Source: Astropecten irregularis | Lineage: Eukaryota; Echinodermata; Asteroidea; Paxillosida; Astropectinidae | Length of the DNA stretch: 64,000 bases | NCBI GenBank assembly: GCA_963971285.1 | Contig: OZ020265.1 | Location: forward strand, 6,054,270-6,118,269 | Direction: 5' to 3' | Part shown: one piece after another, positions 20,446-33,330 of the stretch | How the letters are laid out: each line of letters begins with the position of its first letter | How positions within the stretch are numbered: the stretch's first letter is position 1 | Notes under the pieces: generated by a model | The model's database searches: none | The model's input: the letters and a program-made list of their open reading frames with translations, nothing else | What the model was told of the DNA's origin: nothing | Made by a program: the position numbers and the translations under genes

Positions 20446-22330
20446 CATATTTTGGAGACATTGTTTTCATCTTTGTACAATATGTAAATTGAATGTTGCT
20501 TAACAAATTTCAAAGATTTTTACACATCACCAGGGTACTTGAAAACACCTGAAAAAGTCCCGAATGTAGTACATGCATGGCACATCCAAATGTCCCCTGC
20601 AGTACGCACGTTCAACCATATAGGACTAGTACAGGTTTATTATTCCTCCATTGTTCAATGTGTGAGACCTGTATAATGTACGAAATACGTGTACCCACAT
20701 GCCGTTAAATTAGGATGCACAATTTGACTGATACATGTACATCTGGAAAACAAGACATTATTCAATTGTATTCATCTAAAGTACAACATTTTAAATTTCT
20801 ATGAGTCCTACATAATGCACTGTAAAAATTGTGTAGCCTACGTTGATGTGAACTGAATATTAATAAATTAAGTTTCAGTGTAATTTCAGATAAACAACCA
20901 TTTGCTATAAGAAAAATGTCATTGCCAAGTACAAGTCTACATACATGTGTACTCATGTACAAAACCAAGTATGTACAGTAGGTCTTAATCTGTAGGTCTA
21001 TCACTCTAGTCTATATTGTAGGCCTTCCTTCAAAATTAACAGTTTTTACAACTTTTTTAATAGGTAGTACTACTAGTACTACATGTGTACCGCGACAGCC
21101 ATTTTTGTGTTGTGTAAGGTGAATGTGTAACATGACCATGTCAACATTTGGAAGAGTGTACACATGGTGGACCCGTCACCCCCGTGAAAAATGAGTAATG
21201 GGCATTTTCAAGCCATCAGGGTCCATTTTAATATTAGATAATCGATGTAATATTAACATGTGTTATGGATGGAGTCTGACCCATTAATGGTATTGTGTGT
21301 TAAAACTAAGTAAAGCTATACTATGAATTTCTATGATCAGGATTTAACATCAAACAATTCAACCCTGGTGGCCAGCCTGGTGATTAGCTTAAAATAAGCT
21401 ATTACAGGCTGACCTTGCTTTAGCCATCTAGCCAATTTATCTTTGTCACCATCAGCTACAGTGTGTGTGTACAGACAGTACATGTGCAGCCTACAGGCAT
21501 GTGGGTAGTTCTACACATGCAACAAGAAACCAAAGTTTCTTGCAAGTTGCAGCATGGCATGCAACCACAGGAATGTACACAGTCCTTATTGTGGGATTTC
21601 TCCTGTGCACAAGCAATGGGAATAATGTCAAACCGTTGTATTACATGTACATGTAGTACATTCCAAATCAGTGGTTTATTAATTTATTGGTACACCTGAG
21701 TGACCTGACATGATTTTGTGTATGAAATATGAAAAAAAATGTATCCACAAAATGTAAACGATTTTAAACGAAATGAGGGAACAAAAACTTAACTCAAAAC
21801 TCAAAATCTAGGGTTCATCAAAAACGATCAGAATCAAAGACAATGTTGGTACTTGAAAGCAACAGCCAAATAAAATTGAAATAATTATGAACAATGAAAT
21901 CATAACCAAGTGAGTAAAAAATGCAGTAACTTTTAAATCAGAACCATCAGAAGCAATTTATGAACTGAAAAACTCCACTCTCTCAATCCCTGCCATCACA
22001 GCTCTGCGGGCAAGGTATGTACATGTATAACCATGTAGACATTTTCTATTTCTACCTCTTTGGTGTAACAAAAATGCAGCTGTTATGTAAGACCTTGTGG
22101 TAAGACCATAGAGCTAGTATGGAGTACTGGGTAAGACAAGGGACACACCAAGCAAAACCACTGAGCCATGGGTAATTGGTAGCTATAAGATAAACAATGT
22201 TTAGGGATCAACTTCACCAGTCAAAGTGATGGTTTTGTACAGTAGCACCTAGCAGTAGCAGAATGAAACAAATTTTATTTCCCACACTACCCATTCTCAA
22301 TGTGTAGAACTGGAAGATCGAGGATTATAA
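20446..22330. other. No gene seen
   Basis: AT-rich with TACATGTA words. No coding exon with matching splice borders. Confidence 0.5.
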
Positions 22331-22737
22331 TTAACTTTGGTGTTTTAGCGGCGGATAAAACCGATCTGTTTTAGATAAATAACTGTTTTAGAGCGTCCAG
22401 ACACATATATTGCTAAAACCAATCGGGTTATTAAAGCAGTTGTTTTAGCGAATTTAACACGCTGTCTGAACATACCCTATCTCAAGCACCTGCAGCACTT
22501 GGTTATAAAGAAGGATTAGTGGGGGGGGGGGGGTTAAATAGCACAACTTATCAAAGATTTGTGTGGTAAATACTGGACCACTTTCTTTTGCGTGGCACAT
22601 TTCGCAGCATGTTCCAAAAAAACCATCAAATTACCTTTTGCGTTCAATGCGTTGCATGTGTATACATACATAATTATCTGCAATCATAACGCGAGTAAAT
22701 CAGTGCTGTGATGCAACTTTTATTTTGTGTCTTATCT

Positions 22738-23150
22738 ACAAACCCCAGGAAAAATCATGTCTTAAATTGTGGATTTGTTGTCAGAGGTCACTAAATAATC
22801 ATTTGCAAAAGGAATTATGGTTGTACACAAAAGTATGAATAAATCGCTATTTTGCCGTTTATGAGTGATGGTCTTAATTAAAAACCCCAAACATTTGTAT
22901 GTCTTAAATTGCATTTTTATTCATGTGGAGTAATATTTTATCCATAGCTGTAATCAAAATTGATGTACAGACTCTTTGTCCTAATAATATGGTCCAAACA
23001 CCCCATATGTACAAACACCCCTCTACAAACCCCAAGAAAAATTATGTCTTAAATTGTGGATTTGTTGTCAGATGTCACTAAATGATCATTTTCAAAAGGA
23101 ATTTTGGTTGTATTCAAAAGTTTGAATAAATAGATATTTTGGGCTTTTTT
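22738..23150. repeat. Local direct duplication (about 120-bp arms)
   Basis: 22738-22860 and 23028-23150 both run from AAACCCC(A)GGAAAAATCATG-type sequence through GTGGATTTGTTGTCAGA to GAATAAAT-GATATTTTG-like ends. A weaker third match starts near 22885 (AACCCCAAACATTTGTATG). Confidence 0.75.
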
Positions 23151-23284
23151 GGTGACCCAGGGGGGCAAAAGCCCAGTGGTGTGCAACTTAAGACGCACCA
23201 TTCTCTTATTCGTACATTAAATCCAATAGAAATATTCAATCAAACCTTTTGTACTCAACATTATGATTAAAATCCACCTAGCTC

Positions 23285-23500
23285 TCAAACTACAAGGAAG
23301 ATGTGGTTTCCCAGCATTAACCCCATATAACACCAGTAGTGTACTGGCTACTGGGCAGTCTTTAATTCAATAGGCCTATACATCTTACAAGGCTGATTAA
23401 AGTCAGGACACTTCATAGCTCTCCATGGTCTGATGTCTGACCATGGCTCTATGGTCTGACTATTAAAGACTGGGTGGCTGAATGAACTGGGACTTGCATC
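23285..23500. repeat. Direct duplication, left copy
   Basis: GATGTGGTTTCCCAGCATTA, CTACTGGGCAGTCTTTAATT, CATAGCTCTCC and GACTGGGTGGCTGA occur in the same order in 24575-24795. No coding potential. Confidence 0.75.
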
Positions 23501-24574
23501 ATCATTGCACACGTATGGATGTTTCAGTGTCCATGCATATTTCAAGCGAAAAACATTCAAAATTCATTTAACTTCTTGTGTGTTACCTACCTTCCCACAA
23601 ATGTTGGTGAACTTTTACCAGGGTTGTAAGATTTCAGAATTGAATCTGATTTCAGATTTTCCTTTTTTTTTAAGTTGTAAACTCATAAACCACTCTAGCT
23701 GCTGTACCTTCCATATTCAAAAGTTTCTGCTTTTGACATTGCAGAAAGGTTATCAGGCCTACATGTATGCAAGTTCGCTCATGGGCGACTCTGAATTTTC
23801 TGTTAAGTTGTGCTAGCACCGCAATATCTTTCAATTTTTTTCGGGCCCCTTACGACTTTCAATGTGAAACAAGTATCACGATGTAGTCATGTCAAACAAG
23901 TCTACTTGTATGAACGAAATATGAATGTATTCCACTTGCCTATATTAAAGTGTAAAACGTTTAGCACAACCCTCTTCTTTCTATGATTTGCTTTCTCGAA
24001 AACCGCTAACTAGCCTGGACTTTGAGTACCACCTGCTATCAGATATTGTCTGGCCACATTAGAATTCCTGGCCAGTCCATTGTTTAATCCTGAATGAACA
24101 ATCTACTCCAGCCTGATGACCACCATGAAAAAGCTATTGGACCATTTCCATTTGATAACTGTGTATTGGACGTTTTATCAGACACTTAACCAGGTGCCTG
24201 TTGCTCAGGACCAGAATAGCTGTGGTTCTATGATTTAATTCTTCCATTGGAATCTCTCCTCATTCCTCCATGGTTCTCCTAACCCCAAAACAGTAGCAAG
24301 ATTGGCCACTTCAGACCTTGTGGTCAATTACCTGATTGATTGTCCATAGATAAGACATTTAAGTACATGTATGGGGTCTATACACTGTGTCCTCATCAGG
24401 CTAATGCCTCCAGCTGCATAACAGCCCTGGCCGGCCAGCTCCACAATTAAGTAGATCTATAAAACTGTATTTTCTTCTCAATCTTAAACTTTTCTTGTAG
24501 TTGTACAGCCAGAACTATGTGCATTGAAATTAAATTTCCCTCAGTGAAATGACCTTGGATATTCTTTTTTCCAG

Positions 24575-24795
24575 CACAAGGGGGATGTGGTTTCCCAGCA
24601 TTAACACCTATATTACACTACCCTACCAGTACCAGTAGTGTACTGACATGGCTACTGGGCAGTCTTTAATTCAATATCTAGAGTGTTTATCTTGCAATTA
24701 CCAGGCTGATAAAAGTTTGACACTTTATAGCTCTCCAAGGTCTAATCATGGCTCTATGGTCAGACCATGGACTGGCCAGACTGGGTGGCTGATTT
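24575..24795. repeat. Direct duplication, right copy
   Basis: Partner of 23285-23500, with small insertions. The 1.1 kb between them is unique-looking and non-coding. Confidence 0.75.
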
Positions 24796-25488
24796 AAATG
24801 TACGTACATGTAGTGTACATAAATATGACTTACATGTATAAAGTTATGAAGATGGATATGATTGAAACCCCCTGTTAAAATATTTCTACCTGAAATGCTA
24901 TACGGCCTAGTTGTTAAGAGAAAAGTAAAACAAATAATTAAGTCTCGGCGAGATCAAAAACATTATTTATGTTTATAAGAAAAAAAGTGTTAGTACTCGG
25001 GACTCAGATGTCCGATTGAGCATTTGAGCAGTTACAGGTGGTGTACATGTAACATTTTCACAGGTTTATCATTTCATGTACATGTACATGAAATATTAGA
25101 CAAAGTGTGTGTGCTGTTCTATGGCCATTACCAATCATGTTCCGAACAATTTTGTAGAGTAAGGAATTACCGGTAATCTAATTGCAAAAATAAGCACATT
25201 AATTTTGTGTATGGCTCAACACATACATGTACATGTACATGTACGCTACCATGACTGTATTAAATGCAGTTGTACAGTTTGTAGACTTTATGTACAATAA
25301 GTGTGAATGTGTAAACTTAACAAAGGACTGAAACTAATGGAAAATTTTGTAAGAATTGAATCCAGAACTCCCAAGTGTTCCCATAATATAAAAACAATGT
25401 ACAAATGTAACAAATATTGAAACATGTGGCATTGTTTCAGGCAACCCAAGTTGGTTCCTAGTTAGGGAACATTGAATCATGTGATTTT

Positions 25489-25633
25489 GTTTCCTGATCA
25501 GGAAACCCATACAGGTTTCCTGATCAGGAAACATTGAATCATGTGACATTGTTTCCTGATCAGGAAACCATATGAAGGTTTCCTGATTAGGAAACAACCA
25601 TGCCGAAATGTAAATGTTTCCTGAATAGGAAAC
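25489..25633. repeat. Cluster of 18-bp perfect palindromes
   Basis: GTTTCCTGATCAGGAAAC occurs three times exactly (25489-25506, 25515-25532, 25551-25568) and twice with one or two changes (25578-25595, 25616-25633). A decayed copy lies near 25451-25470. Each half contains AGGAA and the centre is TGATCA. Confidence 0.9.
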
Positions 25634-25748
25634 ATGTTACCAGAAGAGGAGTTTGGATTCCTGAGCGGGAATTGTACCGGACTGCCAAGTGTTTTACTAG
25701 ACCGCAGGAAGCTTTACTAGCCGTTTCACACTCAATTTAACACAGAAT

Positions 25749-25896
25749 GGGAGACTTTTGGAGAGTCGGTCTTTAGTCAACAGCGCACGTGCAAACCATG
25801 CTTGCGCAATTGTGAGCATGCGCGCGTAGTATTGCGCGTGCGTGCGCGTGCGTGCGCGTGCGCTGTTGACTCAAGACCGACTATCCAAAAGTCTCC
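25749..25896. mobile_element. Foldback element F, copy 1
   Basis: GGGAGACTTTTGGAGAGTCG pairs with the right end (CGACTATCCAAAAGTCTCC). AGTCAACAGCGCACG pairs with CGTGCGCTGTTGACT. The centre is a (GCGTGC)n-like run. AAT flanks both sides. Confidence 0.8.
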
Positions 25897-25924
25897 AATT
25901 CACTTATCACTGCTTATCATCAAA

Positions 25925-26060
25925 TATTCCACAGGGGAAACTAGTGAATTTTAAGTCATGGAAAACAGGAAAAGTGACCAATTGAAAAATTGACTGGAGT
26001 GGGATTCGAACTAGCAACCTCCAGAATACCGTACAGGTGCTATTTGATGGAATCCAGTCA
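25925..26060 (-). mobile_element. tRNA-derived SINE, family 1 (minus, truncated)
   Basis: GGGATTCGAACTAGCAACC (reverse B box) with the reversed body at left (AAGTCATGGAAAACAGG, AAAATTGACTGGAG). The A-box half is missing; the tRNA part ends at GTACAGGTGCT. Confidence 0.65.
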
Positions 26061-27595
26061 AAAAATTGTCGGTGCCATGGAAGAACAAGTTCTGTTTCCA
26101 TCAATGTCGAATTTCAACCTGAACAGTTTGGAATATACGATGTCAGCTGCATTTTTAACTAGTCCATCGGGCTAACAAAGTGGGGCATATTACCAGCCCA
26201 TGGAAGGTTTTACTAGACAATTATCTGCTAGGCTAATGCTAAGGGTGCACGCAAGTTAATAGTCCCAAAATCCATCTGCCAAGCTCATTAATAAAAGTTA
26301 AGCACTCAATATGTTATAAATGAGGGAGTTGTAAGAGCCATGAAATTGAGGGATTGAAAAAATAGGGAACTGATCCTCCTGACTGGACTCTGGGCTTCCA
26401 TTAGAGACCATTTTTGATGCAATTGGGTGAGAAAGTGGGTCTATTTAAGTCGCTTTGCAGAGGGATTGGAGTGGCTCCTTTAACTTGAGTGAATCATACC
26501 TTGTTTTAGGGGTCGTCAGCTGAGAATGAGTATATCTCAACATTTCAATGATCAACTCACCATAAAATGAAAAGAAAATGAAAGATGACATATATCATCA
26601 TTTTTCTGTGCAACCTGAACACCTGTGAGAGTTCTGAGTATTTTTAAATGATTTTTGAAGAATTAAGATTTATCACTTTTATCTATATGGGAGTTTATTT
26701 ACTGTACTTGGGTGCAACCCATAATGTCCGAGCCCTATCCAATGAAGTTTAGACCTCCATGCTTCTGATGTACTGTAATAGAGCAAACTGTGCATTTAAA
26801 TGCACACTACCTGACCTCTGTTCCAAAAAGACAATTCCGTTGCTTGTTTGTTTTTATAATGAACTTTTCCCCTACTTCCTCAAAGCGTTGTATTATGTAT
26901 GGGCAAACATTAACATGTAAGCCCAGTGTATTTTGTCACTGCATGTATGCATGTAGTGTGCGCATACAATATCTGGTGCCTTGTGGAAACCGGACATGTT
27001 TCCACAAGGAAATTCTTAAAGTGTGTAAACAGTATAAATCCGAACACAAGTTTTTGAAGGGCGCCCTCTTTTGATTAAAAAGAAAACTACGGTGAAGTCG
27101 GATATTATTTTGTACACCAGTGACCACCAATCATAATTTGACACATCATGAGAAGCCGGAAGGCTAATCATGAGCAAAAGACCAGCCAGAAATCCGGGAG
27201 ATGTTGTCCATGCCGAATATTCTTCAAATTCGGTGTTCCTTTCAGAAATAAATCGGTGCACCAACTTTAATACCGAGCCGGAGATGTCGTGCGTTTAGAT
27301 CGATAAACACCACTGCAGTTTCTTGTTTTTTAATCATAAAAAGAGGATGGCACTCCATAACTTGCATTTGGATTACTGTAAGATGTTAACGGAACTGATA
27401 TTTGGAATTAACTCAAAAAGGACACATTTCTGAGGTATACATTAGATGTATCTGTCGAAAAGAGAAGTATTTTATATCAGCAGTGAGCCTGCCTGTGTTA
27501 AACCCAGATGTCTTGTGCTGTCTCCAGAACAACACCAGAGATTGTTACATGCATACATACTGGAGACATGGCTTTGTTCTCGTAAGAGCAGAAAC
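26061..27595. other. No gene seen
   Basis: Holds only a hairpin at 26980-27008 (CTTGTGGAAAC / GTTTCCACAAG). That hairpin is part of a short interspersed sequence whose relative lies near 30625-30680, as both share TATCTGGTGC and GGAAATTCT(T)AAA. Confidence 0.5.
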
Positions 27596-27725
27596 GGGAG
27601 ACTTTTTGAGAGTCGGTCTTGAGTCAAAAAGGCACACGCGCGCAATACGCACGCATGCTCACAATTGCGCAAGCATGGTTTGCGCGTGCGCTGTTGACTC
27701 AAGACCGACTCTCCAAAACTCTCCC
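27596..27725. mobile_element. Foldback element F, copy 2
   Basis: GGGAGACTTTTTGAGAGTCG and CGACTCTCCAAAACTCTCCC ends. The interior shares GCGCAAGCATGGTTTGCGCG with copy 1 in opposite orientation. Confidence 0.8.
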
Positions 27726-28011
27726 ATTGAAATTGCTCCCATTTGAAACAGAATCACTTTCCCCGTGCACTGCCTGGGTTGAAATTTGTAGTGAACCTCT
27801 CTTTAAGAAAATACTTCTCTTTGCGATAGTATACAAGTACCGGTAATTGTAAAATGACACCTCGGAAATTCCTCACTTTTTAAGTTGTACATTCCAAATA
27901 TCAGGTAATGGTGAAAACCTTGTGGAGACCTACATGTACACAGTATAAAACAACAGTATTTCCCTGAGAAGACATATTCAATGTATCGTGCTCAGTCTCC
28001 ACAAGGCACCA

Positions 28012-28261
28012 GGGGCCTTTCCCAAACCGCAGCTCCGGCTCAGGCTCCGGCTCCGGCTCCATTTCGTGAATCCATTCTAAAATAACGGGTATCAAAATAG
28101 AGGCTTTTGCATACGTTTTGGAAGTAGATACTCTATTTTGAACAAGAAAACAGAGATTCAGCATTCAATAAAAAGCAACAACCTATTTTTTCAGCGTATG
28201 GATGACAGAGACGAAGCTGGAGCCTGAGCCTGAGCCGGAGCCGAGGTTTGGAAAAGGGCCC
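28012..28261 (-). mobile_element. MITE-P copy, short GGCTCA core
   Basis: GGGGCCTTTCCCAAACCGCA at left and GGTTTGGAAAAGGGCCC at right. GAATCCATTCTAAAATAACG is the reverse of the conserved interior of the copies at 2312 and 58020. Only a few GGCTCC / GGCTCA units, so the expansion in other copies is secondary. Confidence 0.7.
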
Positions 28262-28757
28262 AGATATGCTCCCACACATTTGTACATGATATCATTAATA
28301 TGTAAAGTATTTCTACATACAGTGTATGCCAACTTTGTATGAGAACAATCGGAATAGCCTGCCAAAGCAAACACACATTATCTCTGAACCAGGAACTGAT
28401 TTTTAACTTGGAGAGGAAGAGTTTCTGTCACAATTAATTTTCCTTCCCCCAAAAAAAATCATTTGGAGTATTTTGATCCAAGCAGGATTTGCAAATAATG
28501 TGCAAACTGGTAATTTACACTGTTTTATGTACATGTATATCATGGCTCAGTACCAGGTCAAAAATATACATTTGCATGACATGCAATATGTGGGTAAAAA
28601 AACAAAACCTGAACTGAGCACCATAATTTGTTATTTCACAAAACAAATTAGGTACAACACATCTATAGATAGTATCTATAGAGTTTCAGTTTCATTTTTG
28701 AAATAGTAGAGATGTCCACTGGAGTGTAATCAGAAAAATAAAATTAGGCTACATGTG

Positions 28758-29013
28758 GGCAATTCCAGCGTAATGGACATGACACCAAGTGGCATTTTGT
28801 GTCATGTCCGTTACGGTCCCAAGAAGTGCATTTTCTCTACTGTAACCGTTCAATGAAATTACATAAAATTTACTACATACATGTATGTCACTGATAGTTA
28901 AATGTGTCTGATAAGCCTAATTAAAATTGTTTGCAAACTGCCAATCCTACTTTGTGATCCTCTGAATAAGGCAAAAACTGCGTGATTGTCATGTCCGTTA
29001 CGCTGGAATTGCC
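28758..29013. mobile_element. MITE-G, about 27-bp TIR
   Basis: GGCAATTCCAGCGTAATGG... mirrors ...CCGTTACGCTGGAATTGCC. Copies of TGTCATGTCCGTTACG also occur internally. Confidence 0.85.
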
Positions 29014-29096
29014 AATGTACATTCTTTATACATGTATTAGGGATGGATTTAGACTTGGTCAACATGCAGAGTAATCAAGGGAGTATAGAGCTTGAT

Positions 29097-29259
29097 CTTT
29101 TAAAAGATCAAATTTAAGATTTTCGGTCGTCGTTGACTAATTTCTGAATAAATACACCATTTCAGGCAGAAAAATGTTATCTTCATACCCTGTCAGTTAC
29201 ACATCAATCCGTGAACATCTCAGTTTTGGTTTCTTACCAAAGTGTGATACTACCTTTAA
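29097..29259 (+). mobile_element. MITE-A, right half only
   Basis: Starts within the AAAGATCAAATTTAAGATTTTCG interior and ends CCAAAGTGTGATACTACC-TTTAA. The left half is absent. Confidence 0.75.
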
Positions 29260-29401
29260 CAAAACAAAACAAGGAAATTCTAATCTATACAGGACTTTGT
29301 GCAGAGTTTTTCTATTTTCAATGGCATGAGTGTGGTGAGAAAAAAGGAGGAAATCAGCTGATCCCAGGAAATGTTGCATGCCTATACACGTACATATGTA
29401 C

Positions 29402-29793
29402 TAAGGCTGCAGTTTGTATCCGGTTAACCGATTAACCGACCGTTCAAAAGGGTACCCGGGTACATTTTCCCAGTTAGGTTAATCGAAAAGTGATCTTTTT
29501 AATGGCCTCTTCTTTTTGAAACATAGACACTTCTAGAGTTCACAAAGAAAAAAGTCAATGATCTTTTGAAAATTGGACCAGCAGGCTTATGCAAAGCAAA
29601 GGCCAGAAATTTTACTATGTCTCCCACTGCCAAATGTTGTGACAAAAGAATGTTGTCAACCAAGTTTCTAAAAGACCCAAACTTACTATTTCTTTGTTTT
29701 TCTTTGTTTTCTTTGTTATAAGGGTAATCGTAACCGTAACCGAAAAACAGACGGGTAACCGGTTACAAAATTATTCATAAACTTACAGCCCTA
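29402..29793. mobile_element. Non-autonomous hAT-like element, copy 2
   Basis: Starts TAAGGCTGCAG, ends CTTACAGCCCTA, with the 8-bp duplication ATATGTAC (29394-29401 and 29794-29801). It matches 8557-8957 in reverse orientation. A further fragment (GGTCGGTTAATCGG...) lies near 46300-46390. Confidence 0.88.
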
Positions 29794-30027
29794 ATATGTA
29801 CATCATTCCACAGTTGTACTGTAACATCATACTCTCAAATGTGATATAGCAATCAAGATTCTCAAATCACAGTCTTTAAGCAGATTACGAGGTATCACCA
29901 ACTCGTTCCTCCCTTGTGAACAAACCCACTGCCCCCGAAAAAAAATCCAATCTTCCGACTCAAGCAAGTAGCGCGGTGTGGCCAGACCGCTACCTGGTCG
30001 AACAATCGCTAGCGAGAGCACGGCTCT

Positions 30028-30402
30028 TTAAAGGTAGTATCATACTTTGGTAAAAGACCAAAACAGACATTTTCACAGATTTATGTATAACTTTCAGGGT
30101 ATGAAGATGATGATAGTAGAAACCTACCGTTACAATTTCTTTCCGCCTGAAATGGAGTATCTATCCAGAAATGAGTAAAACAAGGACCGAAAATCTTTTT
30201 GATCTTTTAAAAGGTCAAAAATAAAAGAGAAAAAAATTAAGAAATACTGTAGCCATTTTTCACGATTTTCTCAAAAAGTGGGCACCATGACCGTAGGGGA
30301 CTGAAATTTTTACAGATGACTGTTACTGTATATCTGTCTTGATATTTCTGCCCATGAATCTGTACTTCTTTGAAAGAAACCAAAGTATGATACTACCTTT
30401 AA
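30028..30402 (-). mobile_element. MITE-A copy (reverse)
   Basis: TTAAAGGTAGTATCATACTT at left, with AAGTATGATACTACC-TTTAA at right. The interior is reversed relative to the copy at 15377. Confidence 0.88.
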
Positions 30403-31185
30403 ATCGCTCAACCCCCCCTGGTCACCATCATACTTGTACAAGATTTTGTAATATTCAACGGCACAGAATCGAATGCACGCTTGAATGGAATAATGAAATT
30501 CTAATCAATTTCCAAGAGTGTTCCATTGCTCTGTGTGGCCACCGTACATAATATACGTGTACATGTAAACGCACACATATGTACATGTACCGTACTGGTA
30601 CTTGCACACATGAACGCATATATCTGGTGCTTGAGGAGACCGAGCACAATCTCCTCCATGTCCACAGGGAAATTCTAAATTTTTATCATGTTTATTATTT
30701 TAAATTTTTTTTCATGCTAGCCCATTGACTTTGTACAGTTTTGTACGTGAAAAAAACATGTACACAAAATTGGTTATTCATAATACATACGGTATCATGT
30801 GATGCGCAACTCAATTCCCCTAGATACAATATATAATACATCTTTTCCCTGTGTAAAACATTGATGTGATTTCCAACTCAACAACTCCAACTTGGTATGT
30901 ATCTAGCAATACAGGTACATGTACTGGTTAATGTTTTTATATTACAAACATAAAATCTTAACCGAAATGATATCGAGACATACATTAGGTTGTGGAATAT
31001 TATACATGCCATTTTATGGGTCCAGTTAAGCTTTTAAAAACACAACTTAACAGTAATACTTGTGAAGAGTTGTATGGAAAAATTGTACTGATCCACAGAC
31101 TTTGTACATATACTTTTGTACATGTGGCAATTTGATAAGTTTTAATACTTAACAAGTTAAATGTCACGTACTGTGCCCGTGACAT
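30403..31185. other. No gene seen
   Basis: AT-rich spacer including the relative of the 26980 hairpin sequence near 30625-30680. Confidence 0.5.
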
Positions 31186-31620
31186 TTCGAAAATAATTTC
31201 ATGATCTCAAAATAATTTTGTATGAATTCGCAAAATGATTTTGTGTCATTAATTGAAATGATTTCATGTTCTCGTAATGATTTTGTAATTACAAATTGAC
31301 TTTTGTGTCCTCAAAATAATTTTGTATTCGTAAATCATATTGTTTCCTCAAATTACGATAAATTTATCAACTAGTAGGGGCCTAATTTATATTCTAAAAA
31401 TCATTTTGTGTCATTAATTGAAATGATTTTCTGTTCTTGAAATAATTTTGTATTCACAAATTGATTTTGTGTTCTCGAAATAATTTTGTATTCATAAAAA
31501 GATTTTGTGTTCTCAAAATAATCTTGTAATCATAAATTGATTTTGTTTTCTTAAAATAATTTCGTATACACAAAATGATATCGAGTTCAGAAAATAAATT
31601 CATATTCGCAAAAAAATGTT
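31186..31620. repeat. Degenerate AT-rich tandem repeat
   Basis: Recurring AAATGATTTTGTGTTCTC / GAAATAATTTTGTATTC words, period about 35-40 bp, strongly diverged. Confidence 0.75.
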
Positions 31621-32705
31621 TTATCCTCGAAAGCGTTCCGTGTCCTCATCATGACATCATCATGTCACTTTAATAACATGACTAAAGGGGTTCCAATTGT
31701 TTAGAGTGTTATAATCCGGTATTAAAGCCTTATGTTTTACTTTCAACAGACATAAATATCTAGTTTTTTCTTCCTCTTCTTTTCGCAAAAATTCCCGTAG
31801 ACTTTACACAGGGGCATTTTAGACCCCCCTTTGGTCACTTTTAAAAAGCTGATCTCACCAAACTTGTTACAAACAAAGTCTGTATACGGTAGATGTGCAA
31901 TGTGTGCCGAACATTTACGTCATCATGACGCAAACATGCGTCAAATTACAAGCAATTTGAATTTAATGATCAAAATCTTAAACAAAGTTGATTTTTTTGA
32001 TAAAAGTCATTGTTGGGGACAGTCATTCTTTATGACACATTGCTTGACCTCTATGACCCCTACTCCTGGTCAAACAGGAAGTGGCTCCTCGTTCAAAAGT
32101 GGTCAGAGCTAGGATGATGATTCATGCACCATAATGTCAAAATTAGGGAAGTTCTTTCTTTGTGAAACATTAATAAAACTGTCTTTTATCATAATAGGAT
32201 TGTTCTGTTCCCAACAGACATAAGAGTCTACTTTTATTTTAAATGGTGTTTACACAAAGTCAGAATGGTGGTGGCCATCTTGTAAGCGGTTTTCAACCAC
32301 ACCAACTGATGGGCGTGGATTTTTCGAAAGCGGATGACGCAGCAAGATCTCAGAACGTGCCGCGCTGAACAAAGGCGGAAATGATAACACATTGCTTCCT
32401 CCGCATAGTACCGTATGCAAATTGAAAATTACATGCATACCGGTACACGTTATGCAATAACGTCAAGGCCATCATTATTGTGTGATGCGTGGCCACACAA
32501 AGTGGCGCTCCGACGTTATCATCTAGGTTTTGGACATAAAACATATTTTTTCATCACCTGAATTGATCGTGAGTCAAGTACATTTATGAATAAACTGCAT
32601 TTCATCCCTGACATTCTGAGAAGAGATGGAACAATTTTCAAGCCGATTTGATTTGCACATTCACACACACTAAAATAGCACGAATTTAATTGTGAATATT
32701 TTTTT
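31621..32705. other. No gene seen
   Basis: Mixed-composition sequence. 32250-32500 is more CpG-rich but has no splice-bounded frame. Confidence 0.45.
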
Positions 32706-33330
32706 CCGGAAAGAATTCCACTGATGACCATAATTTGTACACAACTCTATGGAACCAACAGAGGGCGTTTTGAGCAAGATGGCTGCCGCTATATTGGAAG
32801 TTGACAATTTGTAGGTAAAAAACCCTGTACCTCACTTTTCAGATATCCTACCCAAGTTTTCCACACCTGAGATTGAAGTTAATCATCATTTGTATCCAAT
32901 AAGTTAACTCTTGGAGGGTATAATCCTTTTTCCGTAATGGTCACCAGTGTAATTCTTTCCTTTTTTCCACTAGAGTCAAGTGCCTCAGTGAATCCCATCT
33001 TATTCAAGTCTAGACCAAGTCGACTCCCAAAAAAAAAAAAAAGTTCAGCACCACAGTTAGTAGGTCTAGCACTAGGGTAGTAGAACATTACATGTAAGCC
33101 TAGACTAGGAACCACAAGTACACAATTCCTACCAAAAAAGGCAGATCAGCACCCCAGTTATGCCCTACTGTACTGCTACTGGGTCTCTACCAATTTAGCG
33201 GGGAAGAATTCCACTGACGCTGATGGCCATCACTTGTGCACAAACCTATGGGACTGACAGATGGTGTTTAATATGAGAAAAATGGCTACCGCTGCATTCG
33301 AAGTGTATCATTCATTGTAGGTAAAAAAAA

